Positions 36,359 to 45,723 of a stretch of DNA of 47,376 nt are shown here, piece after piece (position 1 is the first letter of the stretch; each line of letters starts with the position of its first letter). The stretch is from Rhodospirillales bacterium (GTDB taxonomy: Bacteria > Pseudomonadota > Alphaproteobacteria > Dongiales > Dongiaceae), in assembly GCA_009885795.1 (NCBI GenBank), contig VFKA01000006.1, positions 1 to 47,376 on the forward strand, given 5' to 3'. A program made the position numbers and the translations under genes. Below the pieces are notes generated by a model. It worked only from the letters and a program-made list of their open reading frames with translations. It did not search any database and was not told where the DNA came from.

Positions 36359-36894
36359 ACCCAGAGCAGCTGGTATTCATCGATGAAACATGGGCAACGA
36401 CCAACATGGCACGCCGCTTCGGTCGCTGTCGGCGGGGCGAGCGACTGATCGCGGCCGTTCCACACGGGCACTGGAAGACCTCGACGTTCGTCGCCGGCTT
36501 GCGCGCCAGCGCCCTCACCGCCCCGCTCGTCGTCGATGGCGCCATGAACGGCGAGATATTCCACGCTTATATCGAGCAGGTGCTGGCGCCAACCCTCGCG
36601 CCGGGCGACATCGTCATCATGGACAATCTGAGCTCTCACAAAGTCGCCGGTGTGCGCGAAGCGATTGTCGCGCGCGGCGCCGTTCTATTCTATCTGCCGC
36701 CTTATAGCCCCGATCTCAATCCCATCGAGCAGGCCTTCTCGAAACTCAAAGCTCTCCTCCGTAAAGCCTCGGCTCGATCTGTCGAGACACTGTGGAACAC
36801 GATCGGTGACCTCCTCCCGCGATTCCAACCCGACGAATGCGCCAATTACTTCGCCAGCGCCGGCTATAGTCTACCTAATCGGAAACCGCTCTAG
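36278..36894 (+). CDS. IS630 transposase, second frame (DDE catalytic part)
   Basis: The second frame carries the DDE catalytic core: first Asp in VFIDETWATTNM, second Asp in IVIMDNLSSHK and Glu in LNPIEQAFSKLK. These are the hallmarks of IS630/Tc1-mariner transposases. It has an internal ATG at 36406 but is expected to be made as a frameshift fusion with the first frame (about 318 residues). The stop TAG at 36892-36894 consists of the flanking TA and the next G, so it lies across the IS end and needs the CTAG target to exist. The last residues (SLPNRKPL) are encoded by the right inverted repeat. Confidence 0.88.
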
Positions 36895-36942
36895 GCGGCG
36901 GCATTTAGCCGGCCCCTCCAGTCCTCGGGAACGTTCGGCTTT

Positions 36943-37716
36943 CTATTGCACCAAAGGTGAATCGGCGCCTTTGAGGTCGAGGCCGTTGATCCGGGCCTGC
37001 CCCACCAGCAGCCGAAGGTACTGGCGGGTGGCGGTTTCCCGGGCGGCGACGCTTAGATTGTGGGCGATGGTCTCGCGCACGGCGTCGAACGGGAGTTCCC
37101 GGCCCTCGATGCGCCGCAATAACCGCAGGACGTGGAAGCCATAGCGGGTCTCGACCAGCGTGGCGCAGACTTCGCCTTCCCCCAGGCTGAACAGGTAAGT
37201 CTCGAACTCCGGCACGCTGGAGCCGCGCGCGATCTGCCCTAGATGACCGTCATTCGCCGCCGAGGGGCAATCCGAGTTCGCGCGCGCGAGCGCGCCGAAA
37301 GCCGCCGGGTCGCGCTCCACCGCCGAAAGCAATTCCTGTGCCTGAGCCCGCGCCGCCGCCCGCGCGGGCGCGTCGTCGGGCGGCGCCGCGATCAGGATAT
37401 GCTGCGCCTCGGCGAGATCGGAGGAGCGGAAGCGGCGGCGGTTGTTCTCGTAATAGCGCCGACACGTGGCTTCGTCGGCGGTAGGGACTCGCACCGCTGT
37501 TGATAGCAGACGATCGATGGCGGCGTCTTGCGTCTCCGGTTCGTCGGCGTCGCCGAGCAATCCTCCGGTCCGCGCTTCCCGCAGCAAGAGTTCGCGCAAG
37601 ACTAGCGCCGTCGCCGCTTCCCGCCGCGCCGCATCGAGATCGGGCGCCGGGTGATACTGCACCTCGGCGAGGATGGCGGCCTCGGCGATCTCCAGGCCGT
37701 TGACGCTGACGCTCAT
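36943..37716 (-). CDS. PpiC-type peptidyl-prolyl isomerase linked to nitrate reductase
   Basis: The 257-residue protein has an N-terminal helical SurA-like part, with a central parvulin domain (about 108-205: EAQHILIAAP, FGALARANSDCPSAANDGHL and LVETRYGFHVLRLL). No signal peptide is visible, so it is probably cytoplasmic, similar to NifM-like isomerases. It overlaps the narI stop by ATGA and so is the last gene of the nar operon. Genes of this type often follow narGHJI in proteobacteria and probably help fold NarG or its partners. Confidence 0.88.
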   Translation of the reverse strand: MSVSVNGLEIAEAAILAEVQYHPAPDLDAARREAATALVLRELLLREARTGGLLGDADEPETQDAAIDRLLSTAVRVPTADEATCRRYYENNRRRFRSSDLAEAQHILIAAPPDDAPARAAARAQAQELLSAVERDPAAFGALARANSDCPSAANDGHLGQIARGSSVPEFETYLFSLGEGEVCATLVETRYGFHVLRLLRRIEGRELPFDAVRETIAHNLSVAARETATRQYLRLLVGQARINGLDLKGADSPLVQ

Positions 37717-38414
37717 GGGAGCGCCTTCGACGCCCCGCCCCGGCGGCGAACGACCTGCGTGCGGCGGAATAGATACCCGACCGGCGCGCTCCAGATGTGA
37801 ACGAGGCGGCTGAACGGAAACAGCAGGAAGACGGTGAGCCCCAGCACGATGTGCGCCTTGTAGGGCCAGGCCACGGGGGCGACCAGCTCGGCGGCGCCGG
37901 CGCGGAACGTCACGATGCGCTGCGCCCACTCGGACAGCAGCAGCATCACGCTGCCGTCGGCATGCTGGAGCGAGTAGGGGATGGTGACGAGGCCGAGCAC
38001 CAGCTGGACCCACAGTAGAAGAAGGATCGCGATGTCCATGGCGCCGCTGGTCGCCCGGATGCGCGGGTCGGTCAGGCGCCGATGCACGAGCAGCGTCAAG
38101 CCGATGAAACACAAGATACCGGCCACGCCGCCCGACAAGATCGCCAGCATCTGCTTCGCGGGCGGGCCGATGAAGGGCTCATAGACCGCATGGGGTGTCA
38201 GCAGTCCGACGAAATGCCCGAAGAGCAGGAACAGGATCCCGACATGGAACAGGTTGCTGCCCCAGCGCAGCTGGCGCCGGCGCAGCAATTGGCTCGAGCC
38301 GCTGCGCCAGCCGTATTGCTCGCGGTCGAAGCGGATGAGGCTGCCGACCAGGAACACCGACAGGCAGAAATAGGGAAAGAATCCGAAGACCAACTGATTG
38401 AGATAGGCGTTCAT
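37713..38414 (-). CDS. narI: Respiratory nitrate reductase gamma subunit (cytochrome b)
   Basis: The 233-residue membrane protein has five predicted helices and carries two b-type hemes. The four ligand histidines are in family positions: His57 and His67 (SNLFHVGILFLLFGHFVG) and His188 and His206 (WPYKAHIVLG, SRLVHIWSAP). It takes electrons from quinol and anchors NarGH to the inner membrane. The ATG at 38414 gives the normal start NAYLNQLVFGFFPY. Its start overlaps the narJ stop and its stop overlaps the isomerase start. Confidence 0.95.
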   Translation of the reverse strand: MNAYLNQLVFGFFPYFCLSVFLVGSLIRFDREQYGWRSGSSQLLRRRQLRWGSNLFHVGILFLLFGHFVGLLTPHAVYEPFIGPPAKQMLAILSGGVAGILCFIGLTLLVHRRLTDPRIRATSGAMDIAILLLLWVQLVLGLVTIPYSLQHADGSVMLLLSEWAQRIVTFRAGAAELVAPVAWPYKAHIVLGLTVFLLFPFSRLVHIWSAPVGYLFRRTQVVRRRGGASKALP

Positions 38415-39094
38415 GGCACCATGTCCTTCGTGGCGTGCATGCGCGAGAGCATCGCCGCCGCCTTGGCGCAAGACCCGCCCTCATTGGGCGCTCCCTCGGG
38501 CCCGAAGCTGACGGGCGCCTCTTCCCAGGCGCGGTCGATAGCCTCGGGGCTGTCGTCATCGTTCTCGATAGCGTCAACGGCCCCGGTCTGTCGGCCCGCC
38601 AATGCCAGGAGCGCGGCGAAGAGACCGGCATAGGGGCTTTGGCGCTTGGCGAGGCGGCCGTGGATGGCGGCCAGTATCTCGGCGGAATCCACCAGATGCT
38701 CCCGCGCCTCGTCCTCCGGGATGAGCGCGAGGAATTCCAGGAACAGCGGCAGGTAATCGGGAAGCTCGTTGGCGGCGATCTCCAGCCCATGGCGCCGGTA
38801 GAGCGCGCCGAGATCGACCATGGCCTGGCCGCGGGCGCGCGAATCGCCGTGCACATGCTCGAAGAGATGCAGCGACAGCGAGCGCATGCGGTCGAAGAGG
38901 TCGACATAGCGCGCCTCCGCCTCCAACGGGTCCACGGTCAAGAGATCGCCGATGAACGCCTCGATCCCGGCGCGCATCGGCGGCCTCAGGGCATTCGACC
39001 GGCGGAGCGCATTGGCGGCCTCGGGCAGCATGCGGCGAACCTTCTCGTCCGGATAGGCGAGCAGCAGCGCCATCACCTTGAGCGCCGGTCTCAT
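38411..39094 (-). CDS. narJ: Nitrate reductase assembly chaperone NarJ
   Basis: The 227-residue product is a TorD-type all-helical chaperone. It has ALKVMALLLAYPDEKVRRML at the N-terminus, RYVDLFDRMRSLSLHLFEHVHGDSR in the core and GLEIAANELPDYLPLFLEFLAL. It binds apo-NarG and is required for molybdenum cofactor insertion before membrane attachment. The start overlaps the narH stop (ATGA). A longer frame upstream runs over narH and is not coding. Confidence 0.94.
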   Translation of the reverse strand: MRPALKVMALLLAYPDEKVRRMLPEAANALRRSNALRPPMRAGIEAFIGDLLTVDPLEAEARYVDLFDRMRSLSLHLFEHVHGDSRARGQAMVDLGALYRRHGLEIAANELPDYLPLFLEFLALIPEDEAREHLVDSAEILAAIHGRLAKRQSPYAGLFAALLALAGRQTGAVDAIENDDDSPEAIDRAWEEAPVSFGPEGAPNEGGSCAKAAAMLSRMHATKDMVP

Positions 39095-40623
39095 TGCCCA
39101 CCCGCCCGCGCCTTTTGCGCCGGGCTTGCGGCTCGTCCGAACAGGCTCGCCTTGCTCGCCCCGTCCGAACAGCCATTGCCGAAACTGAAGCCGCAGGCGC
39201 TCTTCAGGTCGAAGGCGTTCTCGGCATATTCGCGGTGGGTCGTCGGGATGACATAACGATCCTCGTAATTTGCGATCGCCATGGTGCGGTACATGTCCTC
39301 GACCTGCGCGCGGGTGAGCCCGACGCGCTCCAGCACCGCGGTCTCGACGCGGCCCTCGACGTGGCGGGCGCGCATGTGGATGCGCATCGCCATCATGCGC
39401 TCCAGCGCCCGCACGATCGGCGCTTCGTCGCCGGCGGTGAGAAGGTTCGCGAGATAGCGCACCGGAATGCGCAAGGAGCGCACATCGGGCAGCTCGCCGT
39501 CGAATCCGATGTGGCCGGCTTCCGCCGCCGCCTGGATAGGCGAGAGCGGCGGCACGTACCACACCATGGGCAGGGTCCGGTATTCCGGGTGCAGCGGGAA
39601 GGCCACCTTCCAGTCGATGGCGAGCTTGTAGGCGGGCGAGCGCTCGGCCGCCGTCAGCCAGGCCTCGGGCACGCCGTCGGCGCGCGCCTGGGCCTTCACC
39701 GCCGGGTCATGGGGGTCGAGGAAGATGTCGAGTTGGGCTCCGTAAAGGTCGTACTCGCGCTCGACGCTCGCCGCCTCTTCGATGCGGTCGGCGTCATAGA
39801 GCAGCACGCCCAGATAGCGGATGCGCCCGACGCAGGTCTCCGAGCACACGGTGGGCTCGCCGGCCTCGATGCGCGGGTAGCAGAAGATGCATTTCTCGGC
39901 CTTGCCCGACTGCCAGTTGAAATAGATCTTCTTGTACGGGCAGGCCGATACGCACATGCGCCAGCCGCGGCACTTGTCCTGGTCGACGAGGACGATCCCG
40001 TCCTCCTCGCGCTTGTAGATCGAGCCGGACGGGCAGGCGGCGACGCAAGACGGATTCAAGCAGTGCTCGCACAGCCGCGGCAGGTAGAACATGAAGGTGT
40101 TCTCGAACTGGCCGTAGATCTCCTTCTCGACCCGCTCGAAGTTCTTGTCCTTGGAGCGCTTGGCGAACTCGGTTCCCAGAAGTTCCTCCCAGTTTGGACC
40201 CCACTCGATTTTCTCCATGCGCTCGCCGGTGATGAGCGAAACCGGACGGGCCACGGGCGCGGCCCGCGATTCGCCGGCCGTGTGCAGGTGCTCGTAGTCG
40301 AAGGTGAAGGGCTCGTAATAGTCGTCGATTTCCGGCATGTCGGGATTGGCGAAGATCTTGGCCAGCACTCGCCATTTGGGCCCGATGCGGGGCTCGATGC
40401 GGCCATTCCCTTTGCGTACCCAGCCGCCCTTCCAACGGTCCTGGTTTTCCCATTCCTTCGGATAACCGATGCCGGGCTTGGTCTCGACATTGTTGAACCA
40501 CACGTATTCGACGCCCTCGCGGCTGGTCCACACGTTCTTGCAGGTGACCGAACAGGTGTGGCAGCCGATGCACTTGTCGAGGTTCAGCACCATCGCGATC
40601 TGGGCACGGACTTTCATGGGCAT
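39091..40623 (-). CDS. narH: Respiratory nitrate reductase beta subunit (iron-sulfur)
   Basis: The 510-residue subunit has four Cys clusters for one 3Fe-4S and three 4Fe-4S centres: CIGCHTCSVTC near the start, CEHCLNPSCVAACPSG, CRGWRMCVSACPYK (the Trp marks the 3Fe-4S site) and CIFCYPRIEAGEPTVCSETC. It relays electrons from NarI to NarG. The ATG at 40623 or 40617 starts it; narG stops five bases upstream. It is full length and standard. Confidence 0.96.
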   Translation of the reverse strand: MPMKVRAQIAMVLNLDKCIGCHTCSVTCKNVWTSREGVEYVWFNNVETKPGIGYPKEWENQDRWKGGWVRKGNGRIEPRIGPKWRVLAKIFANPDMPEIDDYYEPFTFDYEHLHTAGESRAAPVARPVSLITGERMEKIEWGPNWEELLGTEFAKRSKDKNFERVEKEIYGQFENTFMFYLPRLCEHCLNPSCVAACPSGSIYKREEDGIVLVDQDKCRGWRMCVSACPYKKIYFNWQSGKAEKCIFCYPRIEAGEPTVCSETCVGRIRYLGVLLYDADRIEEAASVEREYDLYGAQLDIFLDPHDPAVKAQARADGVPEAWLTAAERSPAYKLAIDWKVAFPLHPEYRTLPMVWYVPPLSPIQAAAEAGHIGFDGELPDVRSLRIPVRYLANLLTAGDEAPIVRALERMMAMRIHMRARHVEGRVETAVLERVGLTRAQVEDMYRTMAIANYEDRYVIPTTHREYAENAFDLKSACGFSFGNGCSDGASKASLFGRAASPAQKARAGGQ

Positions 40624-40628
40624 GGTCC

Positions 40629-43600
40629 CTATTCGGCCGCGGCGGCGGCCGCCGGCCCTTCGAGCCAGTCGACCTTTGCCATCTTGCGCACGATCACAAA
40701 CTCGTCGCGGTTCGTGCCGATGGTGCCGTGATAATTGAAACCCCAGCTCTGCTGCGCGTAGCCGCCGATCATGTGCGTGGGCTTCGGGCAGGTGCGGGTG
40801 ACGGAATTGTGAATGCCGCCCCTGGCGCCGGTGATCTCGCTGCCGGGCACGTTCACGATCTTCTCCTGCGCGTGGTACATGAGTACCATGCCCTCCTTCA
40901 CGCGCTGGCTCACGACCGCGCGGGCGACCAGCGCGCCGTTCACGTTGAAGGCCTCGATCCAGTCATTGTCCTCGACGCCGATCTTGGCGGCATCCTTCTC
41001 GCTCAGCCACACGATCGGTCCGCCGCGCGACATCGTCAGCATGATGAGATTGTCGGTGTAGGTGCTGTGGATGCCCCACTTTTGGTGCGGGGTGATGAAA
41101 TTGAGCGCGATCTCCGGCTCGCCATTGCTCCGCCGGTTCATCATCGGCTCGATCGTCTTGGTATCGACGGGCGGCTTGTAGAGGCAGAGCCCCTCGCCGA
41201 AGGCCAGCATCCAGGCATGGTCCTGGTAAAGCTGCTGGCGGCCCGTGAGCGTGCGCCAGGGGATAAACTCGTGCACGTTGGTGTAACCGGCGGTGTAACT
41301 CACTTTCTCCGATTCAATGCCGCTCCAAGTGGGCGAGGAGATGATCTTGCGCGGTTGGGCCTGCAGGTCACGGAAACGCAACTGTTCGTCCTCGCGCGCG
41401 CGGGCAAGGTGCGTGTGTTCGCGCCCCGTTGCCTTGCCCAGCGCCGCCCACGCCTTCACCGCCACATGGCCGTTGGTTTCGGGGGCGAGAGTGAGGATGA
41501 TTTCGGCGGCGTCGATATCGGTTTCGATGCGCGGGCATCCCTGGCTCGGGCCGGGCTCGGCGACGGTGCCGTTCAACTCGGCCAGGTGCTTGACCTCGGC
41601 TTCCGTGTTCCAGGCGATGCCCTTGCCGCCATTGCCGACCTTGACCATGAGCGGGCCCAAGGCCGTGAATTTCTTGTAGGTGTTGGGATAGTCGCGCTCG
41701 ACCACCGCGATCGCCGGCATGGTCTTGCCCGGCACCGGTTCGCATTCGCCCTTGCGCCAGTCGCGGGGGCCGAAGGGCTGGCCCAGCTCCGCCGGCGCGT
41801 CGTGCATTAGCGGCGTCAGCACAAGATCCTTCTCGACGCCGAGATGCCCCGGGCAAAGCTCGGAGAAACGCCGCGCAATGCCCTTGAAGATGTTCCAGTC
41901 GCTGCGCGATTCCCACACCGGATCGACCGCGGCCGACAGCGGGTGGATGAAGGGGTGCATGTCGGAGGTGTTGAGGTCGTGTTTTTCGTACCAGGTCGCG
42001 GTCGGCAGCACGATGTCGGAATAGAGACAGGTCGTCGACATGCGGAAGTCGATGGTGACGAGAAGGTCGAGCTTCCCCTCCGGCGCCGGATCATGCCAGG
42101 CGACCTCCTGGGGTTTCACGCCGCCTTCGGCGCCGAGATCCTTGCCCTGCACGCCATGCTGGGTGCCGAGAAGGTGCTTCAGGAAATACTCGTGGCCCTT
42201 GCCGCTCGAGCCCAGCAGATTGGAGCGCCATACGAAGAGATTGCGCGGGAAGTTGCGGGGGTTGTCGGGATCCTCGCAGGCGAGCTTGAGACGACCCGAT
42301 TTCAAGGCTTCGACGACATAGGCCGCCGGCTCCTTGCCCGCGGCGGCCGCGTCGCCCGCCACCTTCAGCGGGTTGATGTCGAACTGGGGCGCCGAGGGCA
42401 GCCAACCCATGCGCTCGGCACGGACGTTGAAATCGATGAGGCTGCCCTCGATCGACTTGTCGGCCAGCGGCGAGAGGATCTCCTTGATGCCAAGGCTTTC
42501 GTAGCGCCACTGGTCGGTGTGCGCATAGAAGAACGAGGTGGAATTCATCTGCCGCGGCGGCCGGTGCCAATCGAGCGCGAAGGCCAAGGGCGTCCACCCG
42601 GTCTGCGGGCGCAGCTTCTCCTGGCCGACATAATGCGCCCAGCCGCCGCCCGACTGGCCGACGCAACCGCACAGCGCCAGCATGTTGATGATGGCGCGAT
42701 AGATCATGTCGCCGTGGTACCAGTGATTGATCGCGGCCCCGAGAATGATCATGGACTTGCCGCGGGTCTTGTCGGCGTTCGTCGCGAACTCGCGCGCCGT
42801 GGCGATTACGTGCTGGCGCTTCACGCCGGTGATGCGCTCCTGCCAGGCGGGCGTGTAGGGCACGTCGTCGTCGTAGCTTCTGGCCGCCTCGCCGCCGAGC
42901 CCCCGATCGACGCCGTAATTGGCGGCCAGCAGATCGAACACGGTGGCGACCGGCGTCTCTCCGTCCTTGAGCGCGAGGCGCTTCACGGGGACGGTGCGCA
43001 TGAGCACGTCGGGGTGGGTCGTGCCCGCGAAATAGGGGTGCGTGCGGTTTCCGAAATAGGGGAATGCGACGGCCAAGGTGTCGTCATGCGCATCGACCAG
43101 CGTCAGCTTCGGGTGCACTTCGACGCCGGTGGCGGCGTTGCGCATTTCGAGGTTCCACTTGCCCTGTTCGCCCCAGCGGAACCCGACCGAGCCGGTGGGC
43201 ACCACTGCCCAGCCGGTCGCGTCGTCGATGACCAGCGGTTTCCAGTCGGGATTGTTGGTCTCGCCGCGATTGTCGGCGAAATCCGACGCGCGCACGAAGC
43301 GGTCGGGAACGTAGCGCCCGTCCTTCTCGATCAGGCGGACCAGGAAGGGCATGTCGGTGAAACGCCGGCAATAATCCTGGAAATAGTCGCTGCGCCCGGC
43401 GACGTGGAACTCCTTCAGGATGACGTGGCCCATGGCCATGGCCAGCGCCGCGTCGGTGCCCTGCTTGGGCGACAGCCACAGATCGGCGAATTTGGAGGCT
43501 TCGCTGTAATCGGGGGTGATGACCACCGACTTCGTGCCCTTGTAGCGGACCTCGGTGTAGAAATGCGCGTCCGGCGTGCGCGTTTGCGGAACGTTCGATC

Positions 43601-44360
43601 CCCAGATGATGAGGAAGGTCGAATTGTACCAGTCGGCGCTTTCGGGCACGTCGGTCTGCTCGCCCCAAGTCTGCGGCGATGACGGCGGCAGGTCGCAGTA
43701 CCAGTCGTAGAAGCTCATGGCGACCCCGCCGATGAGCGACAAATAGCGCGTGCCGGCGGCGTAGGAGACCATCGACATCGCCGGAATGGGCGAGAAGCCG
43801 ATGATGCGGTCGGGGCCGAAGGTCTTGGCGGTATAGACGTTGGCGGCGGCGACGATCTCCTCGGCTTCCGCCCAGTTCGCGCGCACGAAGCCGCCGAGGC
43901 CGCGTACCGAGCGGTAGGACTTCGCCTTCGCCGGGTCCTCGACGATCGATGCCCAGGCCGCGACCGGATCGCCCGCCTTGGCCTTGGCCTCGCGCCACAT
44001 CCGCAGCAGGCGGCCCCGCACCATCGGGTATTTCAGGCGGTTGGCGCTGTAGAGATACCAGGAGTAGCTGGCGCCGCGCGAACAGCCGCGCGGCTCGTGA
44101 TTCGGCATGTCGGGGCGCGTGCGCGGATAGTCGGTCTGCTGCGTTTCCCAGGTGACGATCCCGCCCTTGACGTAGATTTTCCATGAGCAAGAGCCAGTGC
44201 AGTTCGTGCCGTGGGTCGATCGCACCACGCGGTCATGCGCCCAGCGCTGCCGATAGGCGTCCTCCCAGTCGCGCGGTTCGTTGGTGACGACGCCGTGGCC
44301 GTCGGAGAAGGTTTCGACGTTGCGCTTGAAGAACATCAGGCGGTCGAGAAAATGGCTCAT
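40629..44360 (-). CDS. narG: Respiratory nitrate reductase alpha subunit (Mo-bisMGD)
   Basis: The 1243-residue catalytic subunit is full length. The 4Fe-4S site FS0 has His50, Cys54, Cys58 and Cys93 (HGTNCTGSCSW and RGCSRGAS), the His ligand being specific to NarG. Asp223 in WYCDLPPSSPQTWGEQTDV is the molybdenum ligand. The rest matches the NarG domains through the C-terminal KVDWLEG. No Tat RR signal is seen, so it is cytoplasmic-facing as in NarG types. It is encoded between narK2 and narH. Molybdopterin-biosynthesis genes are not in this window. Confidence 0.97.
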   Translation of the reverse strand: MSHFLDRLMFFKRNVETFSDGHGVVTNEPRDWEDAYRQRWAHDRVVRSTHGTNCTGSCSWKIYVKGGIVTWETQQTDYPRTRPDMPNHEPRGCSRGASYSWYLYSANRLKYPMVRGRLLRMWREAKAKAGDPVAAWASIVEDPAKAKSYRSVRGLGGFVRANWAEAEEIVAAANVYTAKTFGPDRIIGFSPIPAMSMVSYAAGTRYLSLIGGVAMSFYDWYCDLPPSSPQTWGEQTDVPESADWYNSTFLIIWGSNVPQTRTPDAHFYTEVRYKGTKSVVITPDYSEASKFADLWLSPKQGTDAALAMAMGHVILKEFHVAGRSDYFQDYCRRFTDMPFLVRLIEKDGRYVPDRFVRASDFADNRGETNNPDWKPLVIDDATGWAVVPTGSVGFRWGEQGKWNLEMRNAATGVEVHPKLTLVDAHDDTLAVAFPYFGNRTHPYFAGTTHPDVLMRTVPVKRLALKDGETPVATVFDLLAANYGVDRGLGGEAARSYDDDVPYTPAWQERITGVKRQHVIATAREFATNADKTRGKSMIILGAAINHWYHGDMIYRAIINMLALCGCVGQSGGGWAHYVGQEKLRPQTGWTPLAFALDWHRPPRQMNSTSFFYAHTDQWRYESLGIKEILSPLADKSIEGSLIDFNVRAERMGWLPSAPQFDINPLKVAGDAAAAGKEPAAYVVEALKSGRLKLACEDPDNPRNFPRNLFVWRSNLLGSSGKGHEYFLKHLLGTQHGVQGKDLGAEGGVKPQEVAWHDPAPEGKLDLLVTIDFRMSTTCLYSDIVLPTATWYEKHDLNTSDMHPFIHPLSAAVDPVWESRSDWNIFKGIARRFSELCPGHLGVEKDLVLTPLMHDAPAELGQPFGPRDWRKGECEPVPGKTMPAIAVVERDYPNTYKKFTALGPLMVKVGNGGKGIAWNTEAEVKHLAELNGTVAEPGPSQGCPRIETDIDAAEIILTLAPETNGHVAVKAWAALGKATGREHTHLARAREDEQLRFRDLQAQPRKIISSPTWSGIESEKVSYTAGYTNVHEFIPWRTLTGRQQLYQDHAWMLAFGEGLCLYKPPVDTKTIEPMMNRRSNGEPEIALNFITPHQKWGIHSTYTDNLIMLTMSRGGPIVWLSEKDAAKIGVEDNDWIEAFNVNGALVARAVVSQRVKEGMVLMYHAQEKIVNVPGSEITGARGGIHNSVTRTCPKPTHMIGGYAQQSWGFNYHGTIGTNRDEFVIVRKMAKVDWLEGPAAAAAAE

Positions 44361-44379
44361 GAGAATATTCCTCCGACCT

Positions 44380-45723
44380 TCAGCACGGTTTCTCGGCGCC
44401 GGCGCGCGCGTAGTACCACCAGTTGAGCGCTACGCAGGCCCCGTAGAAGAAGATCGCCCAGTAGAAGAACAAGTCCGGCGATCCGACCCAATCGAAGGAG
44501 TAACCGAGCATGACGCCGCAGGCGAAGGGCCCATAGGCGGCCATGGCGCCGGTCCAGCCGATGACGCCGGCCGCCTGGCGCGGCGGAAACAGCATCGGCA
44601 TTTGCTTGAAAGTGGAGGCGTTGCCGATTCCGGCGAACAGGAACAGGCCCAGCATGGCGAGCAGGAAATAGGGAAACTCGTCCACCGTCGCCGGGGACGT
44701 GAAGAACAGCACCGCGACCGCCGCGACAATGAGGCCGATCCCGGCGAATTGCGTCACCTTGGCCCCTCCCACACGGTCCGACACCGGTCCGGCGATGACC
44801 CGCGCCGTCGAGCCGACGAGCGGGCCGAGGAAGGCATAGGCCAAGGGATCCGGGGCGCCCTCGAAGCCGCCATAGATCTGCTTGATCAGCAGCGGGAACG
44901 TGGCCGAGAGACCGGAGAACGAACCGAAGGTCATGATGTAGAGCAGCGTCATGATCAGCCCGTGCTTCAGCTTCAAGATGTCGAGCTGCTCGGCGAACGC
45001 CGCCTTGACCGGCACGCGCCGCAGGAATGCCCAGGCGAGCGCCGTGCATACGAGGATGAACGGGATGTAGATGAGCGCCGCGTTCTGCAGCCAGATGTCC
45101 TTGACGATCTCCCCCTTGGTGAAGGTCTGCGGCGCCCCGGCGATCGAGCCCAGGAGCGCGAAGCCGATGATCCAGGGCGTCACGAACTGCACGACGCTGA
45201 CGCCGAAATTGCCGATCCCGGCCTGGATGGCGAGCGCCGTGCCCTGCAGGCGCTTGGGAAAGAACAGGCTTGTGCTCGGCATGAACGACGAGAAATTGCC
45301 GCCGCCCAGGCCGGCGAGAAAGGCGAGCGTCAGCAGAACCCAATAGGGCGTTCCGGGGTCCTGCACCACGATGACCCAGCCCACCGCCGGCACGAGTAGG
45401 CTCAACGTCGAGACCGTGACGACGTTGCGCGTGCCGTAGAGTGGGATGAGGAACGTATGCACGATCCGCAAGGACCCGCCGGCGAGCCCCGGCAACGCCG
45501 CGAGCCAGAAGATCTGGCCAGTCGAAAGCTGGAATCCGATATTGGGAAGGCGGACGACCAGCGCGCTCACCACGAACCAGACGATGAAGGCAAGCGTGAG
45601 ATTGGCCGTGGTGATCGCCAATGTACGCCAGGCGACGGCCCGTCCCACGTTCCGCCAGAACGTCTCGTCCTCGGGGTCCCAGCGCTCGAGAGCGGGGCCG
45701 GCAGGTTGCATCGATGGGCTCAT
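44380..45723 (-). CDS. NarK-type MFS nitrate/nitrite transporter (NarK2-like)
   Basis: The 447-residue protein has twelve predicted helices. It has the nitrate-signature motifs GLGGGNFSSFMPSTSLFFPK in TM5 and GIGNASTFKQMPMLFPP in TM11. The ATG at 45723 overlaps the stop of the preceding transporter in ATGA; an upstream in-frame extension is over the other gene and not coding. This half resembles the NarK2-type nitrate/nitrite antiporter of paired systems. It is 19 bases before narG in the same operon. Confidence 0.92.
   Translation of the reverse strand: MSPSMQPAGPALERWDPEDETFWRNVGRAVAWRTLAITTANLTLAFIVWFVVSALVVRLPNIGFQLSTGQIFWLAALPGLAGGSLRIVHTFLIPLYGTRNVVTVSTLSLLVPAVGWVIVVQDPGTPYWVLLTLAFLAGLGGGNFSSFMPSTSLFFPKRLQGTALAIQAGIGNFGVSVVQFVTPWIIGFALLGSIAGAPQTFTKGEIVKDIWLQNAALIYIPFILVCTALAWAFLRRVPVKAAFAEQLDILKLKHGLIMTLLYIMTFGSFSGLSATFPLLIKQIYGGFEGAPDPLAYAFLGPLVGSTARVIAGPVSDRVGGAKVTQFAGIGLIVAAVAVLFFTSPATVDEFPYFLLAMLGLFLFAGIGNASTFKQMPMLFPPRQAAGVIGWTGAMAAYGPFACGVMLGYSFDWVGSPDLFFYWAIFFYGACVALNWWYYARAGAEKPC

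Larger units (their letters stand above)
35845..36891 (+). mobile_element. IS630-family insertion sequence, copy 1
   Basis: The 1047-bp element is flanked by the TA dinucleotide (35843-35844 and 36892-36893), within CTAG on both sides, as expected for IS630. The terminal inverted repeats are GCGCGGTTTCCGGATAGG (left) and, read inward from the right, GAGCGGTTTCCGATTAGG. It carries a two-frame transposase. The left-end sequence recurs at 47300-47376 with only the second base different. Confidence 0.93.

Noticed and set aside
41844-43682. 612-codon plus-strand frame over narG
   Set aside because: Antisense shadow of narG without domains; the Mo and Fe-S ligands confirm the minus-strand gene.
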